Origin: Plantago elongata
Lineage: Eukaryota; Streptophyta; Magnoliopsida; Lamiales; Plantaginaceae
DNA: 62,429 nt
Direction of reading: 5' to 3'
Assembly (NCBI GenBank): GCA_036897095.1
Contig: JAYMSP010000265.1
Location: 1-62,429 of the forward strand
The notes under the pieces were generated by a model. That model had not been told where the DNA came from and searched no databases. It worked only from the letters and a program-made list of their open reading frames with translations. This document shows, piece by piece, positions 51,020 to 62,429 of the stretch. The position numbers and the translations under genes were made by a program. The stretch's first letter is position 1, and each line of letters opens with the position of its first letter.

Positions 51020-51385
51020 AGACAAGCATCATCAAAATAATCAAGCATCATTCAATTTTAACGTTTATCATCATCTCTTCCACATATAATTACATCATTA
51101 TTTAACAGTAATTAAAAGCACCATTCAATATTAAACAAGCATCGTATTAACAAGTATCATTTAACATTATATTGTCATCATCATTCAATGTCAAACAAGT
51201 ACGTATTAACATGCATAATTTAACATTGCATTACAAACATCATTCAATATGGAACAAGCATCATTTAACATTACATTACAAGCACCACATAATAACAATA
51301 TAAAATACGAAACAATCATCATATTAGTGTTGCATTCATTATTTAACATTAAATTACAAGTATCATATCATATAGTCATGACGAA
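51020..51385. repeat. Degenerate tandem array of ACAAGCATCATTTAACATT-like units
   Basis: Words such as CAAGCATCATT, CATTCAATATT and TTTAACATTACATTACAAG recur with an irregular period of about 20-60 bp. Low complexity, non-coding. Confidence 0.65.
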
Positions 51386-53490
51386 ACAAGCATTATATTA
51401 ATAAAAACACTTGAAATATGTAGGAATTTCGAAGGTTGATCATGTGATGATGATTGCATCAATTGTAATATGGTTGTTAAATTTGTTTTAACTGACATGT
51501 AAACGTGTTTTGATCGATTTCCTATAAATAAGCGATTGGTTTTTATCAATAATATTATTTTTAATCTAAAAATTACTAAATATTAATAAAATCACTAATT
51601 TGTATGAAGTTCTTTTTATGTATCATTACCGTTTTTAGAAATCACACTATTTTATAATTATCTCCATGTAAAAAGTGTAAAAAGTGTAAAAGATAATTTG
51701 TGTTCGATTCCTTCCAAAGTTAATTTATTTCTAATTTACGACTAACTTTGTAATGAAGGATGGAAGTATGGAACTCTATATGGGTCAAGGATATAGTCTT
51801 TTTTAGCGGTACCACTTTAGAGCTAGTAAGCTAGTTTTTGATGAAATGATTTGTAGTTAACATGGTAGCTCCAATTAAATGAAAAGGTATAAATCCGGTA
51901 ACGGTTTATTTATTCGGAGAAAGTTCAGTGTGTATTTGATTGAGTACAAATTTATTCACATTATTATAAACGTTTTTAGCCTAAAACGTCCCGCACCCAA
52001 GAAATTACTGTTTGAAATCCCTAAAACAGGTGATTTGAATTTGTGTATAATGAATTATTGAAATGGTGATAACTATATAAAATTAATGATCCCTTACGAA
52101 ATAATATTACTATTATTTAAAATGTTATATATATACTTAATAACATTAATTAGTAATTAAGAGTAAAAATTTCACATTTTCTTTTCGAGTTTTGGTCAGT
52201 AACCTACGAGATGATTATGTTTTTGTTTCTGTAAATTTCTGAAAATAAATAGGAACAATCTAAAGTGCAAATTTTATATACGCCAAAATTCAAATTTGAC
52301 GGGAGCACTTTTTAGAAAGTAATGGTGACACTTGAAGGTTCTTTACAAATAATAATTCAATAAAAAATGCACCATGTGAGATGGTTTAAGATTCCTTGAG
52401 AGTTGAGAGAAACCTCCAACAAATCAAATAATACTTTACTTGCAGTCGCGTCGCTATATTTATATTCTCGTGATTGCTACATCTTTAATTCTTTGCCTTT
52501 TTGAGGTAAAAATATTATATTGGGCCGAGTTCTATTACCATTAAGTTTCTGTCTATGAGCATGTATTTAGCCCATTTGGGAAGCTGATTGCTCGTCAAGA
52601 TGGCAATGGACCGGATGTCTTCCCAGGTTTCTGTCCAGCCCAGGCCCATCCTCCTTTATTTTACTAAAAAAACTGGGAGAATTCTTGTCAAGAAGGGTTA
52701 ACCATTCCCACCCAAATGTCAGTCCATTTCCAATTTTGCAGTTCTACTTTAAATGTGATTTTTGTGATTTTTGTTTTATGAAAATAGAATAATTTCATTT
52801 ATTTGTGATAAAAAAAAGGTAATTCTTTTTTGAAAACAAGTGTGTACTAATTTTTCATTCCAAGCGGCGTCAAAACAAGAACCCAAACTACGAAAATCAA
52901 GTACTTTGTTCTTTCCGAACTTTATCTAAATAATTCGTAGTAAATACAACACTGTGTTATTTTATGTGCGGTTAGGCCCAAAAAATGTCTACCAAATGCA
53001 ATGGAATTATGCAAACACCACACGTCATACAGTGTATCTGCTTTACCAATTACATATCAGTTGCCAACCTTCGGTGAGTAGGAAGTCAAATCATTTGTAC
53101 TGCAAGATTATTTGTATTTGGCATATCTCTTAATGGATTGGCTTTTAACTGACTTTTGACGGTTTATTGGTAATTCCATTTTATGAGACCGATACAGTAA
53201 TTAATATTAGAAAATAATAAACACCCAAAACGAAAGGAATGGAGATTGAATTTCAGATAAAATGAGTGAGTTATAAGATGAAGAAAAACAACTACAAGTT
53301 TCATACATTATACTACAAGATGCTACTTTTAACCTAGCTAAATCTAGCTAGAACGCCTTCATTCTTCTGCATCAATCCAAGAGTTATGTGGCAAGGTTGC
53401 AGGTGCACCATTGATGTGCGTGTACTGGTTTAAACACAAGTGGTTGATCGAGAAATGGAGGGCCAAGATGATGAAGTACACGGCAGTGTA

Positions 53491-53757
53491 CTAGCCTGCA
53501 ATGGCTTTTGTTTTCTTCCTTTGTTCATTACATTGGAGAAGTTGTAAAGCTTCAAGTAGCAACTTATCCTCTGATTGGTTCAAAACTCCACAAGTTCTTC
53601 TACGTTTTTCACTTTGCTTCTTCCATCCTTCACACTAAATCTGTCGAATAATACATTTTTGCGCACCTTCACTTCCAGTCCTCAAATTTTCAAATTCTTT
53701 GCAGTCTAATCCAGACAACTTGCAAACATCAATCCTTTTATTCATCTTTTTACTCAT
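53491..53757 (-). pseudogene. Unidentified coding-like frame interrupted by one stop
   Basis: Read on the minus strand from ATG at 53757, one frame runs to 53491 with a single internal TAG near 53639. Words include VCKLSGLDCKEFENL, CEGWKKQSEKRRRTCGVLNQ and EDKLLLEALQLLQCNEQRKK. The charged, helix-like composition is more protein-like than the AT-rich surroundings. I recognise no family. It may be a dead gene, or the stop may be avoided by splicing. Confidence 0.35.
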
Positions 53758-54769
53758 GAATTTCCAATAATTAACATAGATTATTACAGTTGTATATTAG
53801 ACCCAATTCGACTCCTATTAATCGACATCAGCTTAATGTATGCCAAACACTCAAAGTGTACTATTGAAGTGCATGTTGCTCATATGTTTATAAATTATAA
53901 GAAACAATCTTAGTTAGATTTTGATAAAAGTAAATAGACTGTGTTACTTTATTGTTGGACGTAAATATTATTCGGTCCCAATCATAAACAATTCATAATA
54001 AACAAAAATGTGACTTTATATAAATTAATGTAAATACCACCCTCGTTCCCTGTCATCATCTACTGAATTGTATATATAAAGTGCACTCGGTTCTCATGCT
54101 GTACGGCTTATTCATAAGCAAATAGTCTTGCCTCTTGACTTATTACAATCCATGGTCCCATGCATGTCAAAATTAATAGATTTAAGTAATATAGTGAGAT
54201 AATAAACAAAATGGCTTGGCTCTCGCATTGCATGCTGATGAACAAGTACTTGCACTTTTTACACAAAAATCCCCCTATCTTTTGAATTGCACAAAAGAGT
54301 CATGTCGGCTGAAACCTTGCACAAATTCCCCAGCTGGCCATAGTGAATGCAGATCAGGCACCAGCCATAGAGTCAGGGGCGAGGCTAATAAGGTATTTTT
54401 ATGTAATTCACTTTTTTATGACGAAATGACACCTTATAATTTAAGTTCAATTTGTTACTATGCTTGATTTTTTTTTTTTGTATATTAAACTACGCATGTG
54501 TTTTACATTTAAAGTGCGACATAAGATGGTGATATATAAAGTAAAAGAAACAAAATTGGCACATAAAATTAAAACGCATACACTTTGTCAATATTTATTT
54601 GATCGTTAAGGTTGCCCTCAATAGTAAAATTTATATTTATTTCATATCTTACAAATGACTCGTGATGTTTCCTATATGTCTTAGATTTGAAAATTCTAAG
54701 GAAATGGGACTACTGATTTTTCCAAAAACTTATATATTAATAACAAGAATGAATTTAATAAGTGGCTCT

Positions 54770-54895
54770 GTTCTCTTGAACTGAACTGAAATAAGGTATA
54801 AATTATAATTAAGTAAAATTGAATTAAACTGTATTAAATGGAACTTAATTGAATGAAACTGAACTGAACTGGAGTCATTTTAAGTTGAAGAGAAC
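54770..54895. mobile_element. Small MITE with GTTCTCTT ends and AACTGAACTGAA interior
   Basis: 126 bp. The left end GTTCTCTTGAACTGAA and the right end AAGTTGAAGAGAAC are inverted repeats, with an AT-rich TGAACTGAACTG interior. I find no clear target duplication, so the exact borders are uncertain. A similar element lies at 56863-56999. Confidence 0.6.
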
Positions 54896-55032
54896 AAAAT
54901 ATATTGATTTGGACGAAATTTTACATGTGGTTCATGTTTTTCAATTTCAAGAACATGGGGTCTTTGGTGCAATTAATTTAGAGCAGTATGAATTTTGGCA
55001 GTTTGCATATTTATTTGAAATTTGTACTCTAG

Positions 55033-55639
55033 TTCCATGATGGACAAAGGGCAATACTTTTTGAGATTCCACCATGTATTTATATAACTCTTGAACAATA
55101 TTTTGGTGACAAGAAGCTGCAAATTGAGTCAAGAAAGAAACACTTTTAGGAGGAAAAAAAATTCAGAAATATTGTGATGGAGAGTGAAGGATCCTCCAAA
55201 GGGCAAGGGTCACCTGAAGTTGAAGCTAGAGTCTCGAACAAAAATATCCTTATCAAGATACACTGCCAAAAGCAGAAGGGAATGCTCATGAACTTACTCA
55301 CCAAGGTCGAGAGCCTTAATCTTCTCGTCGTTAACACTAATGTGACGTCATTTGGGGCCTCCGCTCACGACATCACTATCATCGCGGAGGTAAATTATAC
55401 GTTTGCTTTGAGTTTATATACATACTCCCTTCGCTAACAACATCACTATCCACGACACAACTATTCTTTCACTTTTAATGAAAGAGTAGAGCGTGTTTAA
55501 GCGGCATATGCTAAATTTATCTCATACATTATCGACTATTGACTATATCAATTGTGCATTGTATGTTATGAAGATGGAAGAAGACTTCAACTCCACGACT
55601 AAAGAAGTGGTGGCAGCCCTTCGTGCAACTCTCAGTTGA
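55033..55639 (+). pseudogene. bHLH IVa pseudogene D, opposite strand to its paralogues
   Basis: Only the 3' part of a IVa bHLH remains. A MDKGQ start at 55040 corresponds to the MDKxSVL start of helix 2, but the frame is lost within a few codons and a TAG interrupts it at 55147-55149. From about 55150 the sequence reads clearly as the ACT-like region (SPEVEARVSNKNILIK, then HDITIIAE) up to a normal GT donor at 55390. The terminal exon is intact at 55574-55639 (MEEDFNSTTKEVVAALRATLS, stop). The basic region and N-terminus are absent upstream; MITE 54770-54895 lies there instead. Being on the plus strand, it implies an inverted duplication or later inversion. Confidence 0.88.
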
Positions 55640-56862
55640 AGCTCATGAAGCATATTCTGAGTGTTTTCGGTTATGAAGCGCAAGTACTAACAGATAGAGG
55701 AGTTTTTCCTAATGCCGAATGCAGGCCATTGAGGGTCTCTGAAATCTGAATTGTATTTGAATTTGTCGAAGTTTCTTTTATTCTGTCATAGTAGGCATGC
55801 CTTTCTTTCAATTTATTCAAATCTATCGCTTATTTGGTTTGAGATGATTTATCTCAATTTGTTATTAATCCTTCCTTTTAAAATGTTGTACAATTATCAA
55901 TAGCTATAACAGTTTCCTATACTTCATTTGTACTTCAAGAATAAATCAAATGGAAAAGAAAATGAAAGAAAATTAAGAAAACCGTGAAATTTTGAACAAA
56001 TGAGAAATGAAAAGATCATAAGGTAAAACTGTTAGAGTCCAAGTATTAGAGCATGTGAAGTGAATGGATTCAATGTATGACATAGGGTTTAGAGGACGTT
56101 ACCAATTGGATTCTCCATTGGAGGTGTGATGGTCATCACACACAAATCACATCATACCCCATTTGGGGTATTCCGTGTTAATTATCACATACTACGCTAG
56201 AGATATGACTTAATTCGACCCTTAAAAAGAGTCGTATAATATCAATGAGAGTCGTATTTAAAAATTATAATTTTAATAAAAGAAAGTAAGTTGCAAAGAG
56301 ATTGAAGAAATGATGTGTTGTATTTTCGGTTGAAATACAAATTAAAAGTCATAATTGTAAGATTACGTTCAAAATCAGAAGTCATATAATATATGTATTG
56401 TTAATCTTTTCTGAAATAATTTTAGGGATTTTTTAAGTGCCTTAAACTTTATAAGTCGTATTAGATCAAATCTGTATGTTCTTTATGTTTTCAATTCTTT
56501 TAATTGTCACACTTTTCATTTTTCTTTTGTTTATTTCATCTTTTTTAATTTTCATTCTCTTTCAAAAAAAAAATTATAAAAAAAAAATTTCGCAAGTATT
56601 ATATATTATTTAATCTCAATTATTGTAGCTATTCATTTTCTTTTATATTATCGACATTTGAAAACATATGCAGATTGAAGCTTTATGAAGAAACGGAAAA
56701 ATAAAGAAATTTAAGTTAGTTTAATTTTTGGAGATAGATATTTTTATTATATTTGAGATTAGTAGAATGATAACATGGGGTAGAGAGGATGGGATGTTTA
56801 TGACAAAGGTTTTATAGTATGTTATGGTTAGTATGTTATGGTTTGATAAATGAACATTAAGG
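55640..56862. other. Spacer without genes
   Basis: AT-rich 3' flank of pseudogene D. Nothing recognised. Confidence 0.5.
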
Positions 56863-56999
56863 TTGTGTTCTCTTTAATTGAAATTTTTTGCAGTTTAATT
56901 TAGTTATGTCTAGTTCAGTTCAGTTCAGCTCAGTTTCATCATAATTTATAGTATTTTACTTCAGTTCAATTTAATAAATTTCCGTTCAAAAGAACACAA
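56863..56999. mobile_element. Second copy of the GTTCTCTT-end MITE family
   Basis: 137 bp. The left end TTGTGTTCTCTTT and the right end AAAGAACACAA are inverted, with a TTCAGTTCAGTTCAG interior. Same layout and interior words as 54770-54895. No target duplication could be fixed. Confidence 0.58.
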
Positions 57000-58107
57000 G
57001 AATCCTGCGCCATTTATGCTAATCCGTACTTGTTCAATTATACTACAAGATGATCATGATTCATGCACACAATGCGTTCCACGGGTATCACTCATTCTCT
57101 GTTCTTTCTCTACTTATTTCATTTTCATTTGCATGTGCAATCATACACCTCATGTATTTTGCACTGTATATCGTGACAAAACAAACTTCATATTGTTTCG
57201 CACGAGGCCTTCAAAATTGCCACTCCAATTCTCACATACATTGTACATATTATATTTGAAATTTGAACAGACCTACCAATTATGAAAAAGGAAAAACTAA
57301 ATAAGTTAATAAAGTCTGGCAAATATGAATGTTCTATTGAGAGCTAGCATTGGTATTTTGAAAAACAAAACATGCATGCTATTAATTAACAAATCGACCT
57401 TTTACTTAAAAATATTAATGTTTTCATTTTTAAAGTAATAGGCCATCTAGATTTAAATTTAACATTAAACGGTAATAGTAAGACTTTGTGATAACATCAC
57501 ATGAACTCCAACGGAATGTATCATGTTTGATGTTATTATGGGATATCATATATTTAAGTAACTTTGCAGCAAGCATTTATTTAGGAACCTCAAATTACAA
57601 TAATATATTTAACTACAAATATGTCATAATTCGTAATGCATAAATAATGCGTACATCACACACGAATATGATATATCAAACAAAACATGCAATTTTTACC
57701 TCTGGATTGCAAGAATTTGTATACCTACTCATCTTCATAGTTACTTGTCTCATTAAGAAAGCTGCCTTGTGACACGAGAGGTGCAAGAGAATATTCATCA
57801 AAGCTTTATACCCTTATATATAGTGTACAGCAGCAAAGGAATGAAATGCTATCCATAGACATGCTTCCGAATATCATACACTACTATTCGCGATGCTAAA
57901 TGTTTCACAACTTTATACCTCATTACTTCACAATGCCTGCATTTTGACATATCATTATTATTGGGTCGTTGATTTGCATTACTTAAAGTACCACTATTGC
58001 AGAATCTCCTTAGGCCACTCTACCATATTAGGGTGGGAGGGAATATAAAATGTGCACATCGGAAGAACTAAGAATGTGCCTCTTTGTCACTAGAAACCTC
58101 GGATGCA
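57000..58107. other. Spacer without genes
   Basis: AT-rich. At about 57966-57988 it has TCGTTGATTTGCATTACTT, also present in inverted form near 35246. The open frames at 57016-57285 and 57050-57259 have no motif. Confidence 0.45.
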
Positions 58108-58147
58108 CAGGAGATGATAAGCTGGCTGAGCTACTCGCGCTGCTTCT
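58108..58147 (-). pseudogene. Orphan relic of a bHLH basic region (F)
   Basis: On the minus strand this reads K-Q-R-E-stop-L-S-Q-L-I-I, which matches KRREQLSQLF of genes A and C with the Gln codon turned into TAG. The nucleotide identity with gene A over CGCGAG...CTCAGCCAGCTT is near perfect. It lies 3' of copy E, not 5', so it cannot be that copy's missing front end. It must come from another lost paralogue or from a rearrangement. Confidence 0.68.
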
Positions 58148-58758
58148 GCAGGTATTCATTTCAATTATGCATTATCTTTCAGGTTCTAACATAGTTACCA
58201 TTTCTAAGTTAGATGATAGCATGTTCTTTTCATTTTTCTTAGATGTTCACCTAAATGCAGGTGGATAAGAATTTTATGTTCGTTAAAAACTGCAAAATGA
58301 TTTAATTCGCACTAAATAGCTCAATAATTCCAAGAATTACCTTAGCAATGGTGACACTCTTGGAATTATTTGGCATTTACAGAAATAAAACAGATTTTTA
58401 ATTGGCTTTTTTTTAGAGTTAAAAATATAAAATCGAACATAGAAGACAAGCAATTTTAATTATCTATATCCATGTGGGACGAGGCTCATCCGTCAAATGC
58501 TGAGTTTAATTCAATCAATATTTTGTAGCAAAGGACCACGCAAGTCATAATTAACTGGACCACCCAATTTGTTCACTTTCAAATTTCAATTCAGAAAGTT
58601 TATTCAAACGTAAAAAAGAAAACCAAAAATACCCAAGTATGAATTAATGATCAAAATTTTATTCACCACTGAATTGCAGATTGTACGATATCATTCAGAG
58701 TAAAAACTGTTTTTTACTGAATATGCCATTACATATATTTTTTCCAACAATTGGAAGC

Positions 58759-59691
58759 TCAACTTAAGCAAGCAGAGCGTAGATTTTCCACAAGGCATTC
58801 AATAGGATGTCTGAATTCTTCCTCCATCTGAGAATTAAACGGAATCTTGTTAGGTTCTAACCTCAGAAAATAGGGGAAATGTGTGGTTTTGGATGGAATA
58901 GGTACAATGCCTATGGAACCAACATATTTTTCGTGTTGAGAGATTCGGATTGAGAACCCTTTGCCTGCATAGGAATTTTGGGTGTATTTTGCCAGTTTCT
59001 AATTAACATCAATTTCGTAGTATTCTAAGATAACTAAGGGGGTGTTTCGGGTTTATCATTGGGGTCTTGAGTCGTTTCGCCTTGTAAAAAACAAGAATAA
59101 GGCGCAAGTATATTCGCAATAAAATAACTGGGGTTAGACGTATAAATTGTAAATGTACAACTGTTATACGCCTGCAGATTAGTGAAACCCATCTAATACT
59201 TTTGTGGGTGGTGTTGTGAATCTGTGATCGATGTTTATAACATTTAAGGTTTATGAGCAACTTAGGAATATATGATCAAGTTTATGGGTTTTGCCTTTCA
59301 AAAAGAAGATAAATATAAAAACAAAAGTAAGACAGGAAAGAAATACCTGGGCGACGACAGTAATGTCAAGGGCAAAGCTTCCAAATCGCAAGGAGCTGGT
59401 GCTAACAACAGTCATATTGTGCTTCTCTAATTCGTCAATCAATTTAACCAATATGCCCTTACGTTTTTCACATACAACTCTCACAAGAAAGTTCATGTCA
59501 CTAACTTTCACTTCAATATCAGGTAAATCAGAATCGCAGGTATCCTCATCAGAGGACTCCTCGATTTCCATAGGTGATTTCGTCACACGGACAGCTTGTT
59601 CCATGGTTGCTTGCTCCTCCAGCGCCTTCACTCTCTCATGGAGGCGTATCATGCACAAGATTGCATCACCAAGTAGCAAATCTTCATCTAT
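58759..59691 (-). pseudogene. 5'-truncated bHLH IVa copy E
   Basis: Two exons remain: 59691-59347 (115 residues) and 58827-58759 (MEEEFRHPIECLVENLRSACLS, stop). The first begins IDEDLLLGDAILCMIRLHERV, the position of helix 2 (MDKxSVLGDAI), and carries a complete ACT-like part (LPDIEVKVSDMNFLVRV...ALDITVVAQ). Both splice sites are good and the frame is open. No basic region or helix 1 lies upstream, so it could not bind DNA as a normal bHLH. Its reading frame stays open upstream through the acceptor into unrelated coding-like sequence up to 60114. It is probably a pseudogene; a short ACT-only or chimeric protein is possible. Confidence 0.82.
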
Positions 59692-59759
59692 CTGCACCCC
59701 GAAAGGAACAAGAACCATTACTAAGTAGTCAGAAAGAGTAAAAGTAATCTGGAATAGAT

Positions 59760-60114
59760 GAACTAGCTTGCCTTTGCTCTTTGAACCATTTGGAAATCGA
59801 TTGCTTGATTGATATTCCCTCAGCAAATGGCTAAAGTTGAAGAATTTTTGCACAGATGAAGACTTTCTTATAATTTTGTCACGCTGATAAGTGACAACTA
59901 GAGATAGTGTGCCCTCTAATTGAGGGAAAGCTTTAAAACCACTCAAAATAGTCCTTCCCACATTATCTAAACATGAAGAAATACTATAATGCAAGCTGTA
60001 TTTTGCCTCAGAATTCATAGAAGGATTTGATGAGAGCTGCCTGAATAATGACCAAATTGGGGCCAACAGACACGATGACTCGGTCACGTCTCCATATTGG
60101 GCTGACAGATACAC
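59760..60114 (-). other. Unidentified coding-like segment continuous with bHLH copy E
   Basis: An open frame of about 118 codons on the minus strand, with protein-like composition: SSCLLAPIWSLFRQLSSN, SISSCLDNVGRTILSGFKAF and SLVVTYQRDKIIRK. I do not recognise the family. The same frame continues through 59700 into copy E. A possible acceptor (CTGTCAG) lies just upstream near 60097. It may be a captured exon of another gene. Confidence 0.4.
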
Positions 60115-60577
60115 TGACAGTCACATATCCTCACTGTGTCGTATAATATCCCCGTATATGTAGCCATGCAATCTAGTTTCAAAGAAATACCTAAAGGATG
60201 CTCAACTTTGTAAAGTTTACTAATTTCGATCACGAAGAATGAATTTTACAGCGATCTCTTCTTGGGTTTACATCAGTTTTCTTTTTCATGCTATGGGAAT
60301 ATATACATCACAAAAAATCTAAAGCTGCTTCCGCATACTGCATGAGCTTATGAAAATCCACTAGAAACCAGCATCCAGATATGAAAACATTGCAAAATTA
60401 ACTTGGAAGCCGATGAAAGGTTAAAAGAAAGGATTTCCAGTTCAATTAGTAAGGGATGTATAAGACCAATGACCTTTAGCACAACAGTACTTGCACGGTT
60501 ACACCACATACAACATAATAGCAGACCACTAATATCCATGATATAAACAGTTAGGGCTAGAATTCATACAAAACAAA

Positions 60578-62429
<1,852 letters not shown>

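Larger units (their letters stand above)
50640..55030. other. Long gene-poor region upstream of bHLH gene C
   Basis: AT-rich. It includes a degenerate tandem array (51020-51385) and a coding-like minus-strand frame (53491-53757), both listed separately. The 54216-54467 frame on the plus strand has no recognisable domain. Nothing else was identified. Confidence 0.45.

Overview
The window is nuclear DNA of a eudicot plant. Genes are split by short GT-AG introns, intergenic DNA is very AT-rich, and plant-type transposable elements (Stowaway MITEs, tRNA-derived SINEs, Copia relics) are scattered between and inside genes. The protein families are plant-specific: peroxisomal malate dehydrogenase with a PTS2 signal, a CLV1/BAM-class receptor kinase, and subgroup IVa bHLH factors. 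I cannot name the species from the sequence alone.

Layout, left to right. Positions 1-345 hold a decayed Copia gag segment (minus strand). Positions 1396-5067 (+) hold a complete nine-exon glyoxysomal/peroxisomal NAD-malate dehydrogenase, with one GC-AG intron carrying a Stowaway MITE. Positions 5.1-16.3 kb have no convincing gene. This stretch contains a second MITE, a compositionally odd island near 10.8-11.04 kb, and a remarkable 12.78-14.3 kb array of GAAACTAA-type repeats arranged in opposite orientations with a telomere-like hairpin inside. Positions 16303-20141 (-) hold a complete three-exon BAM1-type LRR receptor kinase whose first intron carries a tiny SINE remnant with a perfect 18-bp target duplication. 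Positions 20.5-32.3 kb are gene-poor, with MITEs, microsatellites, SINE-like pieces, a possible PPR relic near 27.7 kb and several local duplications. Positions 32328-34663 (-) hold a nine-exon hexokinase pseudogene with at least three frameshifts.

From 38 to 60 kb lies a cluster of bHLH genes of the IVa type (bHLH18/19/20/25-like; known relatives include NAI1, TSAR and BIS factors). Three are intact on the minus strand: A at 38078-40175, B at 44540-47346 and C at 48556-50511. One is a pseudogene on the plus strand (55033-55639). One is a 5'-truncated copy whose frame runs on into unrelated coding-like sequence (58759-59691). There is also a small relic of the basic region (about 58.1 kb). 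Gene B has been split by a deleted Copia element of about 1.54 kb that landed exactly on a splice donor; its 5-bp target duplication is that donor, so splicing signals survived.

The right edge (60578-62429, -) holds the 3' part of a WDR5-type COMPASS subunit gene. The genes do not form an operon or pathway. The one functional grouping is the bHLH cluster, which shows birth and death by local duplication: three ORF-intact copies and three broken ones. In family terms such clusters are candidate regulators of defence or specialised (terpenoid) metabolism, but that role is inference here.
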